A stretch of 64,000 nucleotides of DNA from Maricaulis salignorans (GCA_945891505.1 CAMDDL010000014.1:1-64000), one strand, 5' to 3'. Counted from the first letter of the stretch, positions 26,593 through 36,274 are shown. The notes: a model not told the origin generated them from the letters alone. Made by a program: numbers and translations.

Positions 26593-27411
26593 ATGTCCAA
26601 CCTCGCGCTGGCGCGCTCAATTGCAGCCCTTTGTGTGCTCGCGACTCCCAGTATCGCCCAGAACGGTCCATCCCAAAGCCTGCTCACCACCTTAAGCCCA
26701 GGTCAGAGCCGATCAGTCGACATCTCCCTGCGGGCAAGAATTGGGCCGCTTGAGCTGGCACGAGGCTCGTTCAAAGTTAGCCTGACGCAAGATAGCTACA
26801 CTGGTGAGGCGACGTATCGCACCTCTGGTATCGCTGCCTCGTTTAATAATGACTCTGGCGTTGCAAGCGTTAAAGGGGCGATTGACAATGGCCAGTTAAA
26901 GCCTCGCTCGTTCGTCAATCAAGAAACCAATGGCAAAAAGCGCCGCATCACCATGGCTATTGGAGGCCGCTCGGTTGATGTGACGGTCGCACCGATGTGG
27001 GGCAATATGGGCTTTCCGCCCGCAACACTCGCTCAGAAACTGGAAGCGGTAGACCCCGTCACCGGCTTGATGGAGCTGTCACTGGTGACCGGTCGAGATG
27101 CGGGTCGGGCCTGTGGTGGTGCCGTGAAGATTTTCGACGGCAAGCGACGCTATGACATCCGCACGCAATATGTTGGAATCGAAAACGTTTCTACACCAGC
27201 CTATAAGGGCCCAGCCACTTATTGCCGGGGCACCTATACCGAAGTGGCAGGCTTTAATCAGAAGAAGCCAAACGAGACACGCGAGCCCATCCGCCTTGAA
27301 ATCTGGCTCGCAGATGTCGGCAAAATGGGCGTATCAGTTCCCGTGCGGATGACAGGTTCCAAGGGCATTTATACGGCGGTACTCTATGCCGACCGGGCTG
27401 TGGTGCGCTAA
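26593..27411 (+). CDS. DUF3108 family secreted protein
   Basis: 272 residues from the internal ATG at 26593, which gives a clean signal peptide (LARSIAALCVLATPSIAQ). The remainder is beta-rich with family-typical segments: IGPLELARGSFKVSL near residue 50, AMDPVTG-like EAVDPVTGLMEL near residue 155, and RACGGAVKIFDGKRRYDIR near residue 170. DUF3108 proteins are periplasmic or outer-membrane-associated proteins of unknown function. It is convergent with rpoH, with only eight bases between stops. Confidence 0.82.
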   Translation: MSNLALARSIAALCVLATPSIAQNGPSQSLLTTLSPGQSRSVDISLRARIGPLELARGSFKVSLTQDSYTGEATYRTSGIAASFNNDSGVASVKGAIDNGQLKPRSFVNQETNGKKRRITMAIGGRSVDVTVAPMWGNMGFPPATLAQKLEAVDPVTGLMELSLVTGRDAGRACGGAVKIFDGKRRYDIRTQYVGIENVSTPAYKGPATYCRGTYTEVAGFNQKKPNETREPIRLEIWLADVGKMGVSVPVRMTGSKGIYTAVLYADRAVVR

Positions 27412-27419
27412 CGAACCGA

Positions 27420-28316
27420 TCAGACGTCTGGCAAAAGGCCGCTGTCTTCAGGGTCCCCAACCTTTTTGATCAAGGCAGCCTTCAGTTTCTTCATGGCCTG
27501 ATGCTCAATCTGGCGAACCCGCTCTTTCGAGATGCCCATCCGCACGCCCAAGGATTCCAGGGTCGCACCCTCCTCCGTCAGGCGGCGCTGCTGGATAATT
27601 GCTAGTTCGCGCGGATTGAGGGACTTAAGCGCCTCTTGAATCCAATTGGTGCGTCGCTCGGTATCGGTGCGCTCCATTACGTCTTGATCGGGCAGAATCC
27701 CCTCATCGGGTAACAGATCCTGCCATTCACCGCCGCCATCGACACCATCGGACATCGGGGCATTCAAGGAACGGTCATTGGCCGATAGGCGGGAGGCCAT
27801 TTGTTCGACTTCACGCTCGCTCACGCCCAATTTCGTGGCGATAATCTCGCGGTTCTCCCGCGTCATCATGGCTTCGCCCGTGTCGCTGATCAGTGCGCGA
27901 AGCCGACGCAGATTGAAGAATAATGACTTCTGCGCCGCTGTCGTGCCGGTGCGCACGATGGACCAATTGCGCAGCACATAATCCTGAATAGCTGAGCGTA
28001 TCCACCAAGCTGCGTAAGTCGAGAAGCGCACTTCGCGGTCGGGCTCAAAGCGAGCAGCCGCTTGCATCAGTCCAATATTACCCTCTTGGACAAGGTCGCT
28101 CATCGGCAAACCATAATTGCGGAAGCGGGCAGCCATGGAAATTACCAACCGCATATAAGCGGTCGTCAGTTCATGCAGCGCGCGTTCATCTTGATGGTCA
28201 CGCCACGCAACGGCAAGCTCACGCTCGTGATCATGCTCCAGCAAGGGCGCCTTCATAGCCTGCTTGACAAACCGTCGCGTCGCGCTCTGGGCTTCGGCTG
28301 TCTCATACGTGGCCAT
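27420..28316 (-). CDS. rpoH: RNA polymerase sigma-32 (heat shock) factor RpoH
   Basis: 298 residues. Region 2 is complete (DLVQEGNIGLMQAAARF, FSTYAAWWIRSAIQDYVLRN). The RpoH box that separates sigma-32 from other group factors is present: QKSLFFNLRR near residue 130. Region 4.2 helix-turn-helix: TLESLGVRMGISKERVRQIE near residue 255. It directs core RNA polymerase to heat-shock promoters. GGAGAG precedes the ATG. Alphaproteobacteria often carry two rpoH copies, so a second may exist elsewhere. The 132 bases upstream should hold its own promoter(s). Confidence 0.96.
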   Translation of the reverse strand: MATYETAEAQSATRRFVKQAMKAPLLEHDHERELAVAWRDHQDERALHELTTAYMRLVISMAARFRNYGLPMSDLVQEGNIGLMQAAARFEPDREVRFSTYAAWWIRSAIQDYVLRNWSIVRTGTTAAQKSLFFNLRRLRALISDTGEAMMTRENREIIATKLGVSEREVEQMASRLSANDRSLNAPMSDGVDGGGEWQDLLPDEGILPDQDVMERTDTERRTNWIQEALKSLNPRELAIIQQRRLTEEGATLESLGVRMGISKERVRQIEHQAMKKLKAALIKKVGDPEDSGLLPDV

Positions 28317-28448
28317 TTGATCTCTCCGATCCTTGTCCGCACCTAATTTGGTTAGTGTGGTTACGCGCGGCAGAGCGGTTTGGATCAGTCGTTATGACAA
28401 ATCCATGACTTAAGAACTGCAATTTGATGCGAGGTCGCGTGATCTATC

Positions 28449-29972
28449 TTAGCCAGATGTCCGGACAAATACGGCAGGCGGGAAATCACTATCCATCTGC
28501 ACTTCCAAGGACCGGATTTTGCCAGCCATGTCGGCCTGAAACGCGAACTTTACATCCAGAAGATCGTCGTCATCTTCCCGCGTAGGTTGGCCATTGAATA
28601 CATCATAATGCCAATGCTTTAGTCGGATTGGCATCTCATTATAGGTCCCCTGCAAGCCCGCCTCATCGAAGGTTACCGTCCAAGTGCCATAGCCCTTATG
28701 CCCATAAGTGCCGACAAAAGCGGCGAGCTCTCGTGAGGGCGACGTATTGGGGACAGGCATAGGCGGGGCTTGGGTCGCGGCCCTGGCCTCATTGGCATCG
28801 CGACGGGCAAGCCCCCGAGCTGACCAATTGGCGGGCTCTAACCCCATTAGGCGATCAAACAGATCCAAGCTCACATGGCCGGGTAAAGGTGTGCCGCGCA
28901 TATTGGAAAAAGCGATGATGCCGACATTTTGCTCTGGAAACAGGGTCACGCGGGACGAAAATCCATTGAGATTGCCGCCATGAGCAACCCGACGCATGCC
29001 ACGATAAAAGTCTGTTCGCCAGCCAAGGCCATAAAGGCCACGGCTCAGCTCCGTTGCCTCAGGTTGCCCGCCTGTGGAAACAAGCGGCGCCCACATCGCT
29101 TCACTTTGGGCTACAGAGATCAAGCGCTTGCCACGATATTGGCCGCGGCCAAGTTGAAATTCCATCCAAGGAAGAAACTGAGTGACCGAACTATGAAGCT
29201 CACCCGCTGGGCCAATCGCATCTTCGGGCCGCAAGGGGATTTGCACGGCTTGCTTGTTAGGCAAAAGTTTATGGCCAAAGGCGAAGTCAGCATCATGGGC
29301 CATCTGACTTGGGCTGAAGCCCGTTCGCCCCATGCCCAAGGGTTTAAGCAAGCGGGCCTCTGTGAAAGCCTCCCACGACTGGCCCGTTGCGCGCTCAACC
29401 ACGAGGCCCGCCAAAATATACATGAGGTTATTGTACTGATACTGGCTACGAAGCGGTGCGGAAGTCTCAAGATAGGGCAATCGCGCCAAAAGCTCTGTCT
29501 TGCTCAACTTCTCATTATTGTACCAAACCAGATCATGCGTGCCGAGGCCTGTGCGATGCGAGAGCATGTCGCGCAGGCTCAAGCTGGCATATTCCACCCC
29601 GCCCGCCATTTTAAACTCGGGTAGATAGGTGGTGACGGGTTCATCCCAAGCAAGCTTGCCCTCATCCACCAACAGCGCCACGGTGGCGGACGTAAAAGCC
29701 TTGGTGAGCGACGCACAGCCAAACAAAGTATCGGGCGTCACAGCTTGGGTCTTAGCCCCATCGCGCCAGCCAAAGCCCTTGGCATAGATCGGCGCACCAT
29801 CCTTAATGACGGCAATTGCTAAGCCCGGCACCCGCCAATTCTGGCGCGCGAGGTCAAGGTCGGCATCAAGGCCCGCAAGTGGATCGGGTTTCCGTTTTGC
29901 AGCCCAAGCCGGGCTGACAAAGCCAGCGCCTAAACTTGCGCCCAATAAGGATACAAAGGCCCGCCGCTGCAT
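28449..29972 (-). CDS. beta-lactamase-family serine hydrolase, Tat-exported
   Basis: 507 residues from an ATG preceded by GGGGGG (a GTG five codons upstream is alternative). The N terminus is a twin-arginine signal (QRRAFVSLLGASLGAGF). The class C/penicillin-binding-like core has the SxxK nucleophile in CASLTKAFTSATV near residue 90 and a tyrosine-asparagine motif in YQYNNLMYILAG near residue 190. A DUF3471-type beta domain follows from about residue 405. Enzymes of this type are esterases or peptidases; beta-lactam hydrolysis cannot be inferred. Minus strand, downstream of rpoH's promoter but upstream in coordinate order, apparently its own unit. Confidence 0.9.
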   Translation of the reverse strand: MQRRAFVSLLGASLGAGFVSPAWAAKRKPDPLAGLDADLDLARQNWRVPGLAIAVIKDGAPIYAKGFGWRDGAKTQAVTPDTLFGCASLTKAFTSATVALLVDEGKLAWDEPVTTYLPEFKMAGGVEYASLSLRDMLSHRTGLGTHDLVWYNNEKLSKTELLARLPYLETSAPLRSQYQYNNLMYILAGLVVERATGQSWEAFTEARLLKPLGMGRTGFSPSQMAHDADFAFGHKLLPNKQAVQIPLRPEDAIGPAGELHSSVTQFLPWMEFQLGRGQYRGKRLISVAQSEAMWAPLVSTGGQPEATELSRGLYGLGWRTDFYRGMRRVAHGGNLNGFSSRVTLFPEQNVGIIAFSNMRGTPLPGHVSLDLFDRLMGLEPANWSARGLARRDANEARAATQAPPMPVPNTSPSRELAAFVGTYGHKGYGTWTVTFDEAGLQGTYNEMPIRLKHWHYDVFNGQPTREDDDDLLDVKFAFQADMAGKIRSLEVQMDSDFPPAVFVRTSG

Positions 29973-30045
29973 CAAATTGCCCCCCACCTGACTACGCTAC
30001 GCTTCCAGCATAGTGGGGGGCTCTAGTCGGCCTTGTCTAGTCCTA

Positions 30046-30243
30046 TCAGCGCCGAATGGCATCGGCACCGACACAGGTCCGGGTCTCTTCGCTCCACGTG
30101 CCACCGCGACGATAGCAATCTTGGCGCATGGCCGCCGCGCGGGCTTCTGCTTGGGCAGGATCGGATTCAACCGGGCCCAAGGCGCAGGCAGACAAGGTCG
30201 CCAATGCAAAGGCAAAACCACACAAGGTCAGCGCGCGGCGCAT
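30046..30243 (-). CDS. small lipoprotein
   Basis: 65 residues. Signal sequence with lipobox LSAC at about residue 20, followed by about 45 residues containing two cysteines (DCYRRGGTW and RTCV), likely one disulfide. Starts four bases after the stop of the ATPase zeta gene, so the two form an operon. Small lipoproteins with an xCxxxGGxW...TC pattern are common in alphaproteobacteria, with no assigned function. Confidence 0.7.
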   Translation of the reverse strand: MRRALTLCGFAFALATLSACALGPVESDPAQAEARAAAMRQDCYRRGGTWSEETRTCVGADAIRR

Positions 30244-30247
30244 CGGC

Positions 30248-30565
30248 TTACGCCGTCAACTGTTGGCGGGCGACATCCAAGAGCTGTTCCATTTCGCGGC
30301 GAACCTGATTTTCGCTGACTTCTATGCCCTTGGCGTCGAGGTCGGCTTTGACTTTGCGGTAGACATCGTCATCGCCGGCTTCTTCAAAATCGGCCATAAC
30401 GACGGTCTTGGCATAGTCTTCTGCCGTCTCACCCTCGAGGCCCATCAATCCTGCAGCCCAAGCGCCGAGGAGCTTGTTGCGGCGGGCGGTGATTTTGAAC
30501 GAAAGCTCACTATCGTGCGCATATTTGGCTTCTTCAGCGCTCTTGCGCTCATCGAACTGGCTCAT
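30248..30565 (-). CDS. DUF1476 / F1-ATPase zeta subunit (ATPase inhibitor)
   Basis: 105 residues matching DUF1476 throughout: SQFDERKSAEEAKYAHDSEL, FKITARRNKLLGAWAAGLMGL and the C-terminal region VRREMEQLLDVA. In Paracoccus denitrificans this family is the zeta subunit, which binds F1-ATPase and blocks ATP hydrolysis through its N-terminal helix. The same role is inferred here. It is followed immediately by a small lipoprotein gene and is divergent from purC. No atp genes are nearby. Confidence 0.88.
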   Translation of the reverse strand: MSQFDERKSAEEAKYAHDSELSFKITARRNKLLGAWAAGLMGLEGETAEDYAKTVVMADFEEAGDDDVYRKVKADLDAKGIEVSENQVRREMEQLLDVARQQLTA

Positions 30566-30787
30566 GGTCAGACTTCCTTAAAAAACACGTCAGCGGACAG
30601 GTTCCTAAGTGGGAACGGCTATGCGGTCTGGATAGGTCTCTGCGCAAGTTAGCGCAAGGGGATGCGCCACATGATTGAGGCCTGTCGCGCAGCCTGTTAG
30701 GGTGGTTTTGTCGTTAGGAGTTTCGACTCGGGCCGCGATGGCTACGAGTGCGTGCCTTGCCACCTGACCACTGAGGAGAGCGCGACC

Positions 30788-31537
30788 ATGTCCCGCCGCA
30801 AGAAAATTTATGAAGGCAAGGCCAAGGTCCTGTATGAAGGGCCAGAGCCTGGTACCCTGATCCAGTATTTCAAGGACGATGCAACCGCCTTCAACGCTGA
30901 AAAACATGCGATTATTGAAGGCAAGGGCGTTCTGAACAACCGGATTTCAGAATTCATCATGACCAATCTCAATGCGATTGGCGTGCCCACGCACTTCATC
31001 CGCCGCCTGAATATGCGCGAACAATTGATCCGCGAAGTGGAAATCATCCCGCTGGAAGTCGTTGTGCGCAATGTTGCTGCAGGCTCAATCTCCAAGCGTT
31101 TAGGTATTCCCGAAGGTGAATTGCTGCCCCGTTCGATCGTGGAATTCTATTATAAGAATGACGGTTTGGGCGATCCCATCGTGGCGGAAGAGCATATTAC
31201 CGCTTTTAACTGGGCTACCACACAAGAAATTGATGACATCATGGCCCTCGCCCTGCGCATCAATGACTATTTGTCCGGCCTGTTTGCAGGTGTTGGCATC
31301 CGCTTGGTGGACTTTAAGCTTGAGTTTGGTCGCCTCTATGAGGGCGACATGGTGCGGACTGTTTTGGCAGATGAAATCAGCCCAGACTCCTGCCGATTGT
31401 GGGATGCCCGCACCAATAACAAGCTCGACAAAGACCGCTTCCGGCAAGATTTGGGCGGCGTTTCTGAGGCTTATGCCGAAGTCGCCCAGCGCTTGGGCAT
31501 TTTCAAAGACCCACGCAGCGCGTTTGTAGAAGGCTAA
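30788..31537 (+). CDS. purC: SAICAR synthase
   Basis: 249 residues from the ATG with a GAGGAGAG site upstream. It ligates aspartate to CAIR in purine synthesis. Motifs: [18 protein letters not shown] at the start, the ATP-binding [33 protein letters not shown], and DFKLEFGR with [12 protein letters not shown] in the C-terminal half. It precedes purS by eight bases in the order usual in alphaproteobacteria, but purQ and purL, which normally follow, are absent downstream. Confidence 0.98.
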   Translation: MSRRKKIYEGKAKVLYEGPEPGTLIQYFKDDATAFNAEKHAIIEGKGVLNNRISEFIMTNLNAIGVPTHFIRRLNMREQLIREVEIIPLEVVVRNVAAGSISKRLGIPEGELLPRSIVEFYYKNDGLGDPIVAEEHITAFNWATTQEIDDIMALALRINDYLSGLFAGVGIRLVDFKLEFGRLYEGDMVRTVLADEISPDSCRLWDARTNNKLDKDRFRQDLGGVSEAYAEVAQRLGIFKDPRSAFVEG

Positions 31538-31545
31538 ACCGACCG

Positions 31546-31788
31546 ATGAAAGCCATTGTGAATGTCCGTCTGAAAAAAGGCGTGTTGGACCCTCAAGGCC
31601 GCGCCATTGCCGAAGCCCTACGTGGCCTTGGCTTTCATGAGGCCGAAGATGCCCGCGTCGGCAAAGTGATCGAAATCGAACTCGACGAAACCGACCCCGA
31701 GCGCGGTGCCGCCCGCGCCAAAGAAATGGCCGCCAAACTTCTGGCCAATCCGGTCATCGAAAGCTGGACGGTGGAAATCGCCGCTTAA
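31546..31788 (+). CDS. purS: phosphoribosylformylglycinamidine synthase subunit PurS
   Basis: 80 residues, the small subunit of the three-part FGAM synthase (PurS-PurQ-PurL), used for ammonia channelling and complex assembly. Recognised by KAIVNVRLKKGVLDPQGRAI and the C-terminal AKLLANPVIESWTVEI. It is co-transcribed with purC. The next gene downstream is unrelated, so purQ must be encoded elsewhere or beyond an inserted segment. Confidence 0.95.
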   Translation: MKAIVNVRLKKGVLDPQGRAIAEALRGLGFHEAEDARVGKVIEIELDETDPERGAARAKEMAAKLLANPVIESWTVEIAA

Positions 31789-31809
31789 GACCTGGCCTCC
31801 TTTACTCCT

Positions 31810-31901
31810 CGTGATCCCCGCTGTAGCAAAGCGGAGAGCGGGGACCCCAGCGGAATTTGCAACATGAGGTCCCGGATCGGCTGACGCCGTCCGGAATAAC
31901 A
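31810..31901. repeat. dispersed intergenic palindromic repeat (probable)
   Basis: Contains CCCCGCT...AGCGGGG around 31816-31843 and GTCCCGGATCGG...CGTCCGGAAT further right (31869-31897). This combination of a GC-rich hairpin and a TCCCGGAT...TCCGGAAT arm resembles the short intergenic repeats scattered through many Caulobacterales and sphingomonad genomes. It falls between purS and a signal-peptide-bearing hydrolase gene and may have carried or marked an insertion separating purS from purQ. Confidence 0.45.
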
Positions 31902-31991
31902 ACGCTCAGCCTGCGGCAAAGGTCACACCCATGTCACCGATCATTGCTAACCCGCCGCTCAAGGCTGGTTACGGGCCTTGGAGTCGGCGCG

Positions 31992-33500
31992 ATGAAATTT
32001 TTCGTTGGTTTGATTATTGCAATTCTGGCATCACTCACAACAACTGGGATTGCCGCTGCACAAGCAGCCCCGCCAGACTTGGTCTTGACCGGCACCATTA
32101 GCGGAAAAGATCATCAGACTTATGTCGAGGTGCCATTTGACGTGCCTCAAGGTGTCGAGCGCCTTACAATTGCCTTTGAATACACCGGCAAAGAAGCACG
32201 GACGGTAATTGATCTTGGCCTTTCCGATCCCAATGGCCTGCGTGGGTGGAGTGGCGGCAATAAATCCACCATCACGATTGCAAGCAGCGACGCCACGCCT
32301 TCCTATGTTCCGGGGCCAGTGGTCGCCGGCCAATGGAAGCTCATCCTCGGGGTGCCCAACATTCGGTCCGGCGTGACAGCCAACTACAAAGCACACATCA
32401 CTTTTGGCAAAGCAGGCGACCCTTTACCCCGTTCAGCCTTTAAGGCAGAGCCCACTAAGGCGACCGCGGGCTGGTATCGCGGCGACTTCCACAGCCACAC
32501 AGGCCATAGTGATGGTACGTGTGATAGCCTGTCGGGTCGGCGCATCCCGTGCCCCGCATTTCGGACGCTTGAGGCAGCCCGTACCGCAAAACTCGATTTC
32601 ATCTCGGTAACCGAGCATAATGCCGCCTCTCACCACAGCGTCTTGCGTGAACTGCAAGCTTATTACGACACCCTCCTGATTATTCCGGGGCGCGAGATCA
32701 CCACCTTTTTCGGCCATATGAATGCCATTGGACCAACAGAACCATTGGAGTTTCAACTTGGAAGCGATCGTCTTCCTAAGGTTGGTGGTCTTGTAGACAA
32801 GGTGCGGCAGCAGGGCGGCATAATCTCCATCAATCACCCAGGCATGCCTTCTGGCGAAGATTGCATGGGCTGCGGCTATGTTGTGCGAGACGTTGACTAT
32901 AGCCGTTTTGATGCGGTCGAAATCGCCAATGGCGGCACCATGCATTTTGTTGGTTCAGCTGAAGGACAGCTCAGTCATATTCCGTTTTGGGAGAACCTGC
33001 TCAATCAAGGAATTCGCATAACGGGGCTTGGCGGCAGTGACAGCCACGATCCAGATGCGCCGATCACACGCCAATTTCCGGTTGGTCGTCCTAAGACAGT
33101 GGTTTACGCCGCTGAGCTGTCGCAAAAAGGCATTCTAGATGGTGTGCGCAGCGGCCGCGTGTTTGTCGATCTGACCGGTCAAAGCGATTCGCACCTAGAC
33201 CTCAGTGCCGCAGGGCCAGGGTCAGTCGTCGCCATGGGTGGGGCTCTTTCGCTGCGACCGGGCGAGAGCGGTGAGTTGACCATCGACATCCGCGACCTCG
33301 CAAGCGGTCAAGTTCAATTAGTCCTTGGGCGCGGCGCTCCCGACATTGTTCTGCAGGACCGCGTGATTGATGGAAAGGATCGGCTGCGCAAACTGAAACT
33401 GCCCTATGCGCCCGCGCCTTACTGGGTTCGCGTAAATGTCCGAGATACGAATGGCAAGCTGATGCTCATTTCAAACCCAGTGTATTTGCTGCCTAAGTGA
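31992..33500 (+). CDS. secreted CehA/McbA-type PHP-domain metallohydrolase
   Basis: 502 residues from the ATG at 31992, which gives a signal peptide (residues 1-25). Residues ~30-150 form a beta-sandwich-like domain. The PHP (polymerase and histidinol phosphatase) domain starts near residue 160 with the metal-binding DFHSHTGHSDG, then VTEHNAASHH, PGREITTFFGHMN, SINHPG and GGSDSHDPD, giving a full set of His/Asp/Glu ligands. A C-terminal beta domain follows. CehA/McbA proteins hydrolyse esters such as carbamates or phosphoesters. A TonB-dependent receptor gene starts 107 bases downstream, suggesting joint extracellular substrate processing and uptake. Confidence 0.85.
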   Translation: MKFFVGLIIAILASLTTTGIAAAQAAPPDLVLTGTISGKDHQTYVEVPFDVPQGVERLTIAFEYTGKEARTVIDLGLSDPNGLRGWSGGNKSTITIASSDATPSYVPGPVVAGQWKLILGVPNIRSGVTANYKAHITFGKAGDPLPRSAFKAEPTKATAGWYRGDFHSHTGHSDGTCDSLSGRRIPCPAFRTLEAARTAKLDFISVTEHNAASHHSVLRELQAYYDTLLIIPGREITTFFGHMNAIGPTEPLEFQLGSDRLPKVGGLVDKVRQQGGIISINHPGMPSGEDCMGCGYVVRDVDYSRFDAVEIANGGTMHFVGSAEGQLSHIPFWENLLNQGIRITGLGGSDSHDPDAPITRQFPVGRPKTVVYAAELSQKGILDGVRSGRVFVDLTGQSDSHLDLSAAGPGSVVAMGGALSLRPGESGELTIDIRDLASGQVQLVLGRGAPDIVLQDRVIDGKDRLRKLKLPYAPAPYWVRVNVRDTNGKLMLISNPVYLLPK

Positions 33501-33607
33501 TAAATGTTATAACTATATGTCATCCGAGTTTCACAATGTCTAAATAGTAGCCACCGTGGTTCGTGCCATTAGATGAATGGTATATCGAAATTGCGGGGGA
33601 CTAAACC

Positions 33608-36109
33608 ATGCGTACACGGAATTATATTTTGGCAAGTGCAGCTATTTTGCCATTTTGCTTGTCGATGCCAGCATTTGCGCAGAGCGCTACTTTGAATACT
33701 GAGGCCGTCTCGGTTGAAGAAATTGTGGTGACGGCGCGCGCGGGTACCACAGCGCGGCGCAAAGCGGACGTGTCCTATGCCATCACCTCTATCAATGCTG
33801 ATGCCCTTCGGCTCCAAGCGCCGATCTCCACCGCAGAAGTTTTTAAAGCTATTCCTGGATTCTGGGTTGAAGCTTCCGGCGGCGAAGCCTCGAACAATGT
33901 TCGCACACGCGGCATCCCGACTGACGGCTATTCCTCGGTAACAATTCAAGAAGACGGCCTGACCGTTCAACACGATGGCGGCCTTGGCTGGTTGAATGCG
34001 GACCAATCCTTCCGGGTTGACGAAACAATCGGGCGCGTTGAAGCGGTTCGTGGCGGCCCAGCTTCCATTTTTGCGTCTAATTCGCCCGGCGGAACAGTAA
34101 ACTTCATCACGCGTCAAGCAGGCAGCAAACCTGAAGGCACGATCAAAGCGCAAGTTGGCGATTACGGCATGTATCGCACCGACTTCTTCTATGGTGCCCC
34201 GCTTTCCGACAATTGGGGCCTCACAGTTGGTGGCTTTTATCGCGCCGACCAAGGCGTTCGTGATCCAGGGTTCACCCAGAACAAGGGCGGTCAAATTCGC
34301 GTTGGCCTAAGTCGTGTATGGGAAAGCGGTCGCATCGATATCAATGTAAAACATATTGACGATAATGTCGGCTTCCTCTTGCCAGTGCCCCTAACTTTTG
34401 ATGGCAGCGGCGATGTCGCAGCCGTACCAGGGTTCGATGCCAATTATGGCACCCTTGCTGGCAATGACAATCGTTTGCTTAGCTTCCGCAGCCCGAACGG
34501 TCCGAAGGATTTCGATCTTTCCCGCGGCACAGATGTTAAGCTGACAGCTGCAACGGTTAAAGCTGATCTTGATATCGGCGCTGGCTGGCGCTTGCAGAAT
34601 ACTGCGCGCTTCCGCACAAGTGAAATCGTGCGCAATGGCCTGTTCCCAACCGGCAATATTGAGACCGCACAAGCCCGCCTGAATAGCGCTCGTGCGTCTG
34701 CACTCGCGGCCTTCCCTGGTGCCACCAACGTTGAGTATCGTTATGTGACCCGCGGCACCACGTTTGACGTCGCCAATCAAAATGGCAACGGCCTGGTCGT
34801 CAGCGGTAACTTGTTGAGCGTGTCGGTGCCATTGGACGAGTTTACCAATGACGTGCGCGTGGTGCGTAAGTTTGAAATCGGCAACCAAACGCATGACTTT
34901 GCATTCGGCGCTTATTTCTCCAACTTCACCTATGATTATGATCGTTACATGGCGACAGCCAACTTGGACGTGAAGAACAATGCTGAAAGGCTGGATATTG
35001 TTGCCGTCAATGCAGCAGGTGCAATCCTTGGTCGCGTCACCGATAACGGCATTTTGCGCTATGGGTCGCTCTATGACAACGCAGCCATCGATGCCACAGT
35101 AACGGCGTTTTATGTTTCAGATGAATGGCAAGTCACGCCAAAGCTGCGCATTGACGCTGGCATGCGCTATGAGAGCATTGAGTTCACTGGGTCTGTTGAA
35201 GGCAAGCAAACCATCGACCTCGGCGTTGCTGGCACGTTGGCTGACAATCAATTCATTACCGGCACGGGTGTGTTCACCCCAATCAGCCGGGACTATAATG
35301 ATACAGGCTTCACGCTGGGTGCTAACTACCAAATCAACGGCAAGTTAGGTGCGTTTGCCCGCTATACCGATACATTCAGACTTCCCTCGCCATCGGAGTT
35401 TCAAGGTAGCGCAGGCGACGCACTCCGCACAGACATTAAGGTAACCCCTGTTGCCATGGCCGAAGGCGGCATCAAATTCCAATCTGATCTGTTCGATGCC
35501 TATGCCACCGTCTTCAATACGAAGTTTGAGAACGTCCGCTTCACAGACAACGTCTTTAACTCCACAACAAACTCGTTCACCACACGGATCGGTTATGCGG
35601 ATACCAAGACCTACGGTGTCGAAATTGAAGGCGTGGTTCGGCCTTTGGATTGGGCAGATTTGTCTGTCGCTGTGTCTTGGCAAAACCCTGAATATGAGAA
35701 CTTCACATTCACGCAAAACGTCGGCGGCACTCCGGTGACGGTCAGCTTCAATGGCAAGCAACTCATACGGGTACCGAAAATCGGTTTACGCGCCGTACCG
35801 GGCCTGAACCTGTTGGATGGCAAGATTAGGGTTGAGGCACCGATTGAGTATTACAGCAAGCGCTATGCTGATACGGCTAACTCTCAATCACTTCCTGCCT
35901 ATACGGTCCTCAATCTTAACGCCCGTTGGAACCTAACTGACACGCTGACTTTGGCTTTGGCCGGGGCCAATTTGACTAATGAGATCGGACTGACCGAAGG
36001 CAATCCTCGCGCAGGTCAATTCATCTCTGGTGACGCGGGTGCACGCTACTATCTGGCTCGTCCGGTTCTAGGTCGGACCTGGCGCGTTTCGGCAAGCTAT
36101 AGCTTCTAA
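33608..36109 (+). CDS. TonB-dependent outer membrane receptor
   Basis: 833 residues. Signal peptide ending FAQ at about residue 25, TonB box EEIVVTARAG near residue 38, plug domain (about 50-165) with VFKAIPGFWVEASGG and ETIGRVEAVRGGPASIFASN, then a 22-strand-type beta-barrel ending in the typical terminal aromatic (TWRVSASYSF). It imports a ligand too large for porins, energised by TonB. GCGGGGGA precedes the ATG. The substrate is unknown; the preceding secreted PHP hydrolase hints at a scavenging pair. No FecI/FecR regulators are adjacent. Confidence 0.95.
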   Translation: MRTRNYILASAAILPFCLSMPAFAQSATLNTEAVSVEEIVVTARAGTTARRKADVSYAITSINADALRLQAPISTAEVFKAIPGFWVEASGGEASNNVRTRGIPTDGYSSVTIQEDGLTVQHDGGLGWLNADQSFRVDETIGRVEAVRGGPASIFASNSPGGTVNFITRQAGSKPEGTIKAQVGDYGMYRTDFFYGAPLSDNWGLTVGGFYRADQGVRDPGFTQNKGGQIRVGLSRVWESGRIDINVKHIDDNVGFLLPVPLTFDGSGDVAAVPGFDANYGTLAGNDNRLLSFRSPNGPKDFDLSRGTDVKLTAATVKADLDIGAGWRLQNTARFRTSEIVRNGLFPTGNIETAQARLNSARASALAAFPGATNVEYRYVTRGTTFDVANQNGNGLVVSGNLLSVSVPLDEFTNDVRVVRKFEIGNQTHDFAFGAYFSNFTYDYDRYMATANLDVKNNAERLDIVAVNAAGAILGRVTDNGILRYGSLYDNAAIDATVTAFYVSDEWQVTPKLRIDAGMRYESIEFTGSVEGKQTIDLGVAGTLADNQFITGTGVFTPISRDYNDTGFTLGANYQINGKLGAFARYTDTFRLPSPSEFQGSAGDALRTDIKVTPVAMAEGGIKFQSDLFDAYATVFNTKFENVRFTDNVFNSTTNSFTTRIGYADTKTYGVEIEGVVRPLDWADLSVAVSWQNPEYENFTFTQNVGGTPVTVSFNGKQLIRVPKIGLRAVPGLNLLDGKIRVEAPIEYYSKRYADTANSQSLPAYTVLNLNARWNLTDTLTLALAGANLTNEIGLTEGNPRAGQFISGDAGARYYLARPVLGRTWRVSASYSF

Positions 36110-36142
36110 GGCTAAGCTCTGAGCCAGATCTTCAAGAGTTTA

Positions 36143-36177
36143 CCCTGTCCTCCGCCGCACTTCGGGGGAGGACAGGG
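36143..36177. terminator. strong hairpin after the TonB receptor gene
   Basis: CCCTGTCCTCC and GGAGGACAGGG make an 11-bp perfect stem around a 13-base loop, 34 bases after the receptor stop. There is no T run after it on the plus strand, so it may be a Rho-linked or mRNA-stabilising 3' hairpin rather than a simple intrinsic terminator. Confidence 0.55.
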
Positions 36178-36274
36178 CACGACTTCCCGAAGATTCTTCC
36201 CCCACACCCCTAGACAGACGCCTCAAACTAAGGCGCTATGGTCATCCCATTAGTAACTGAAAGGAGGTGATCCT

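Noticed and set aside
28449-29972. Calling the serine hydrolase an antibiotic-resistance beta-lactamase
   Set aside because: Class C-like fold motifs alone are shared with esterases and peptidases. The DUF3471-type tail and chromosomal context do not suggest resistance.
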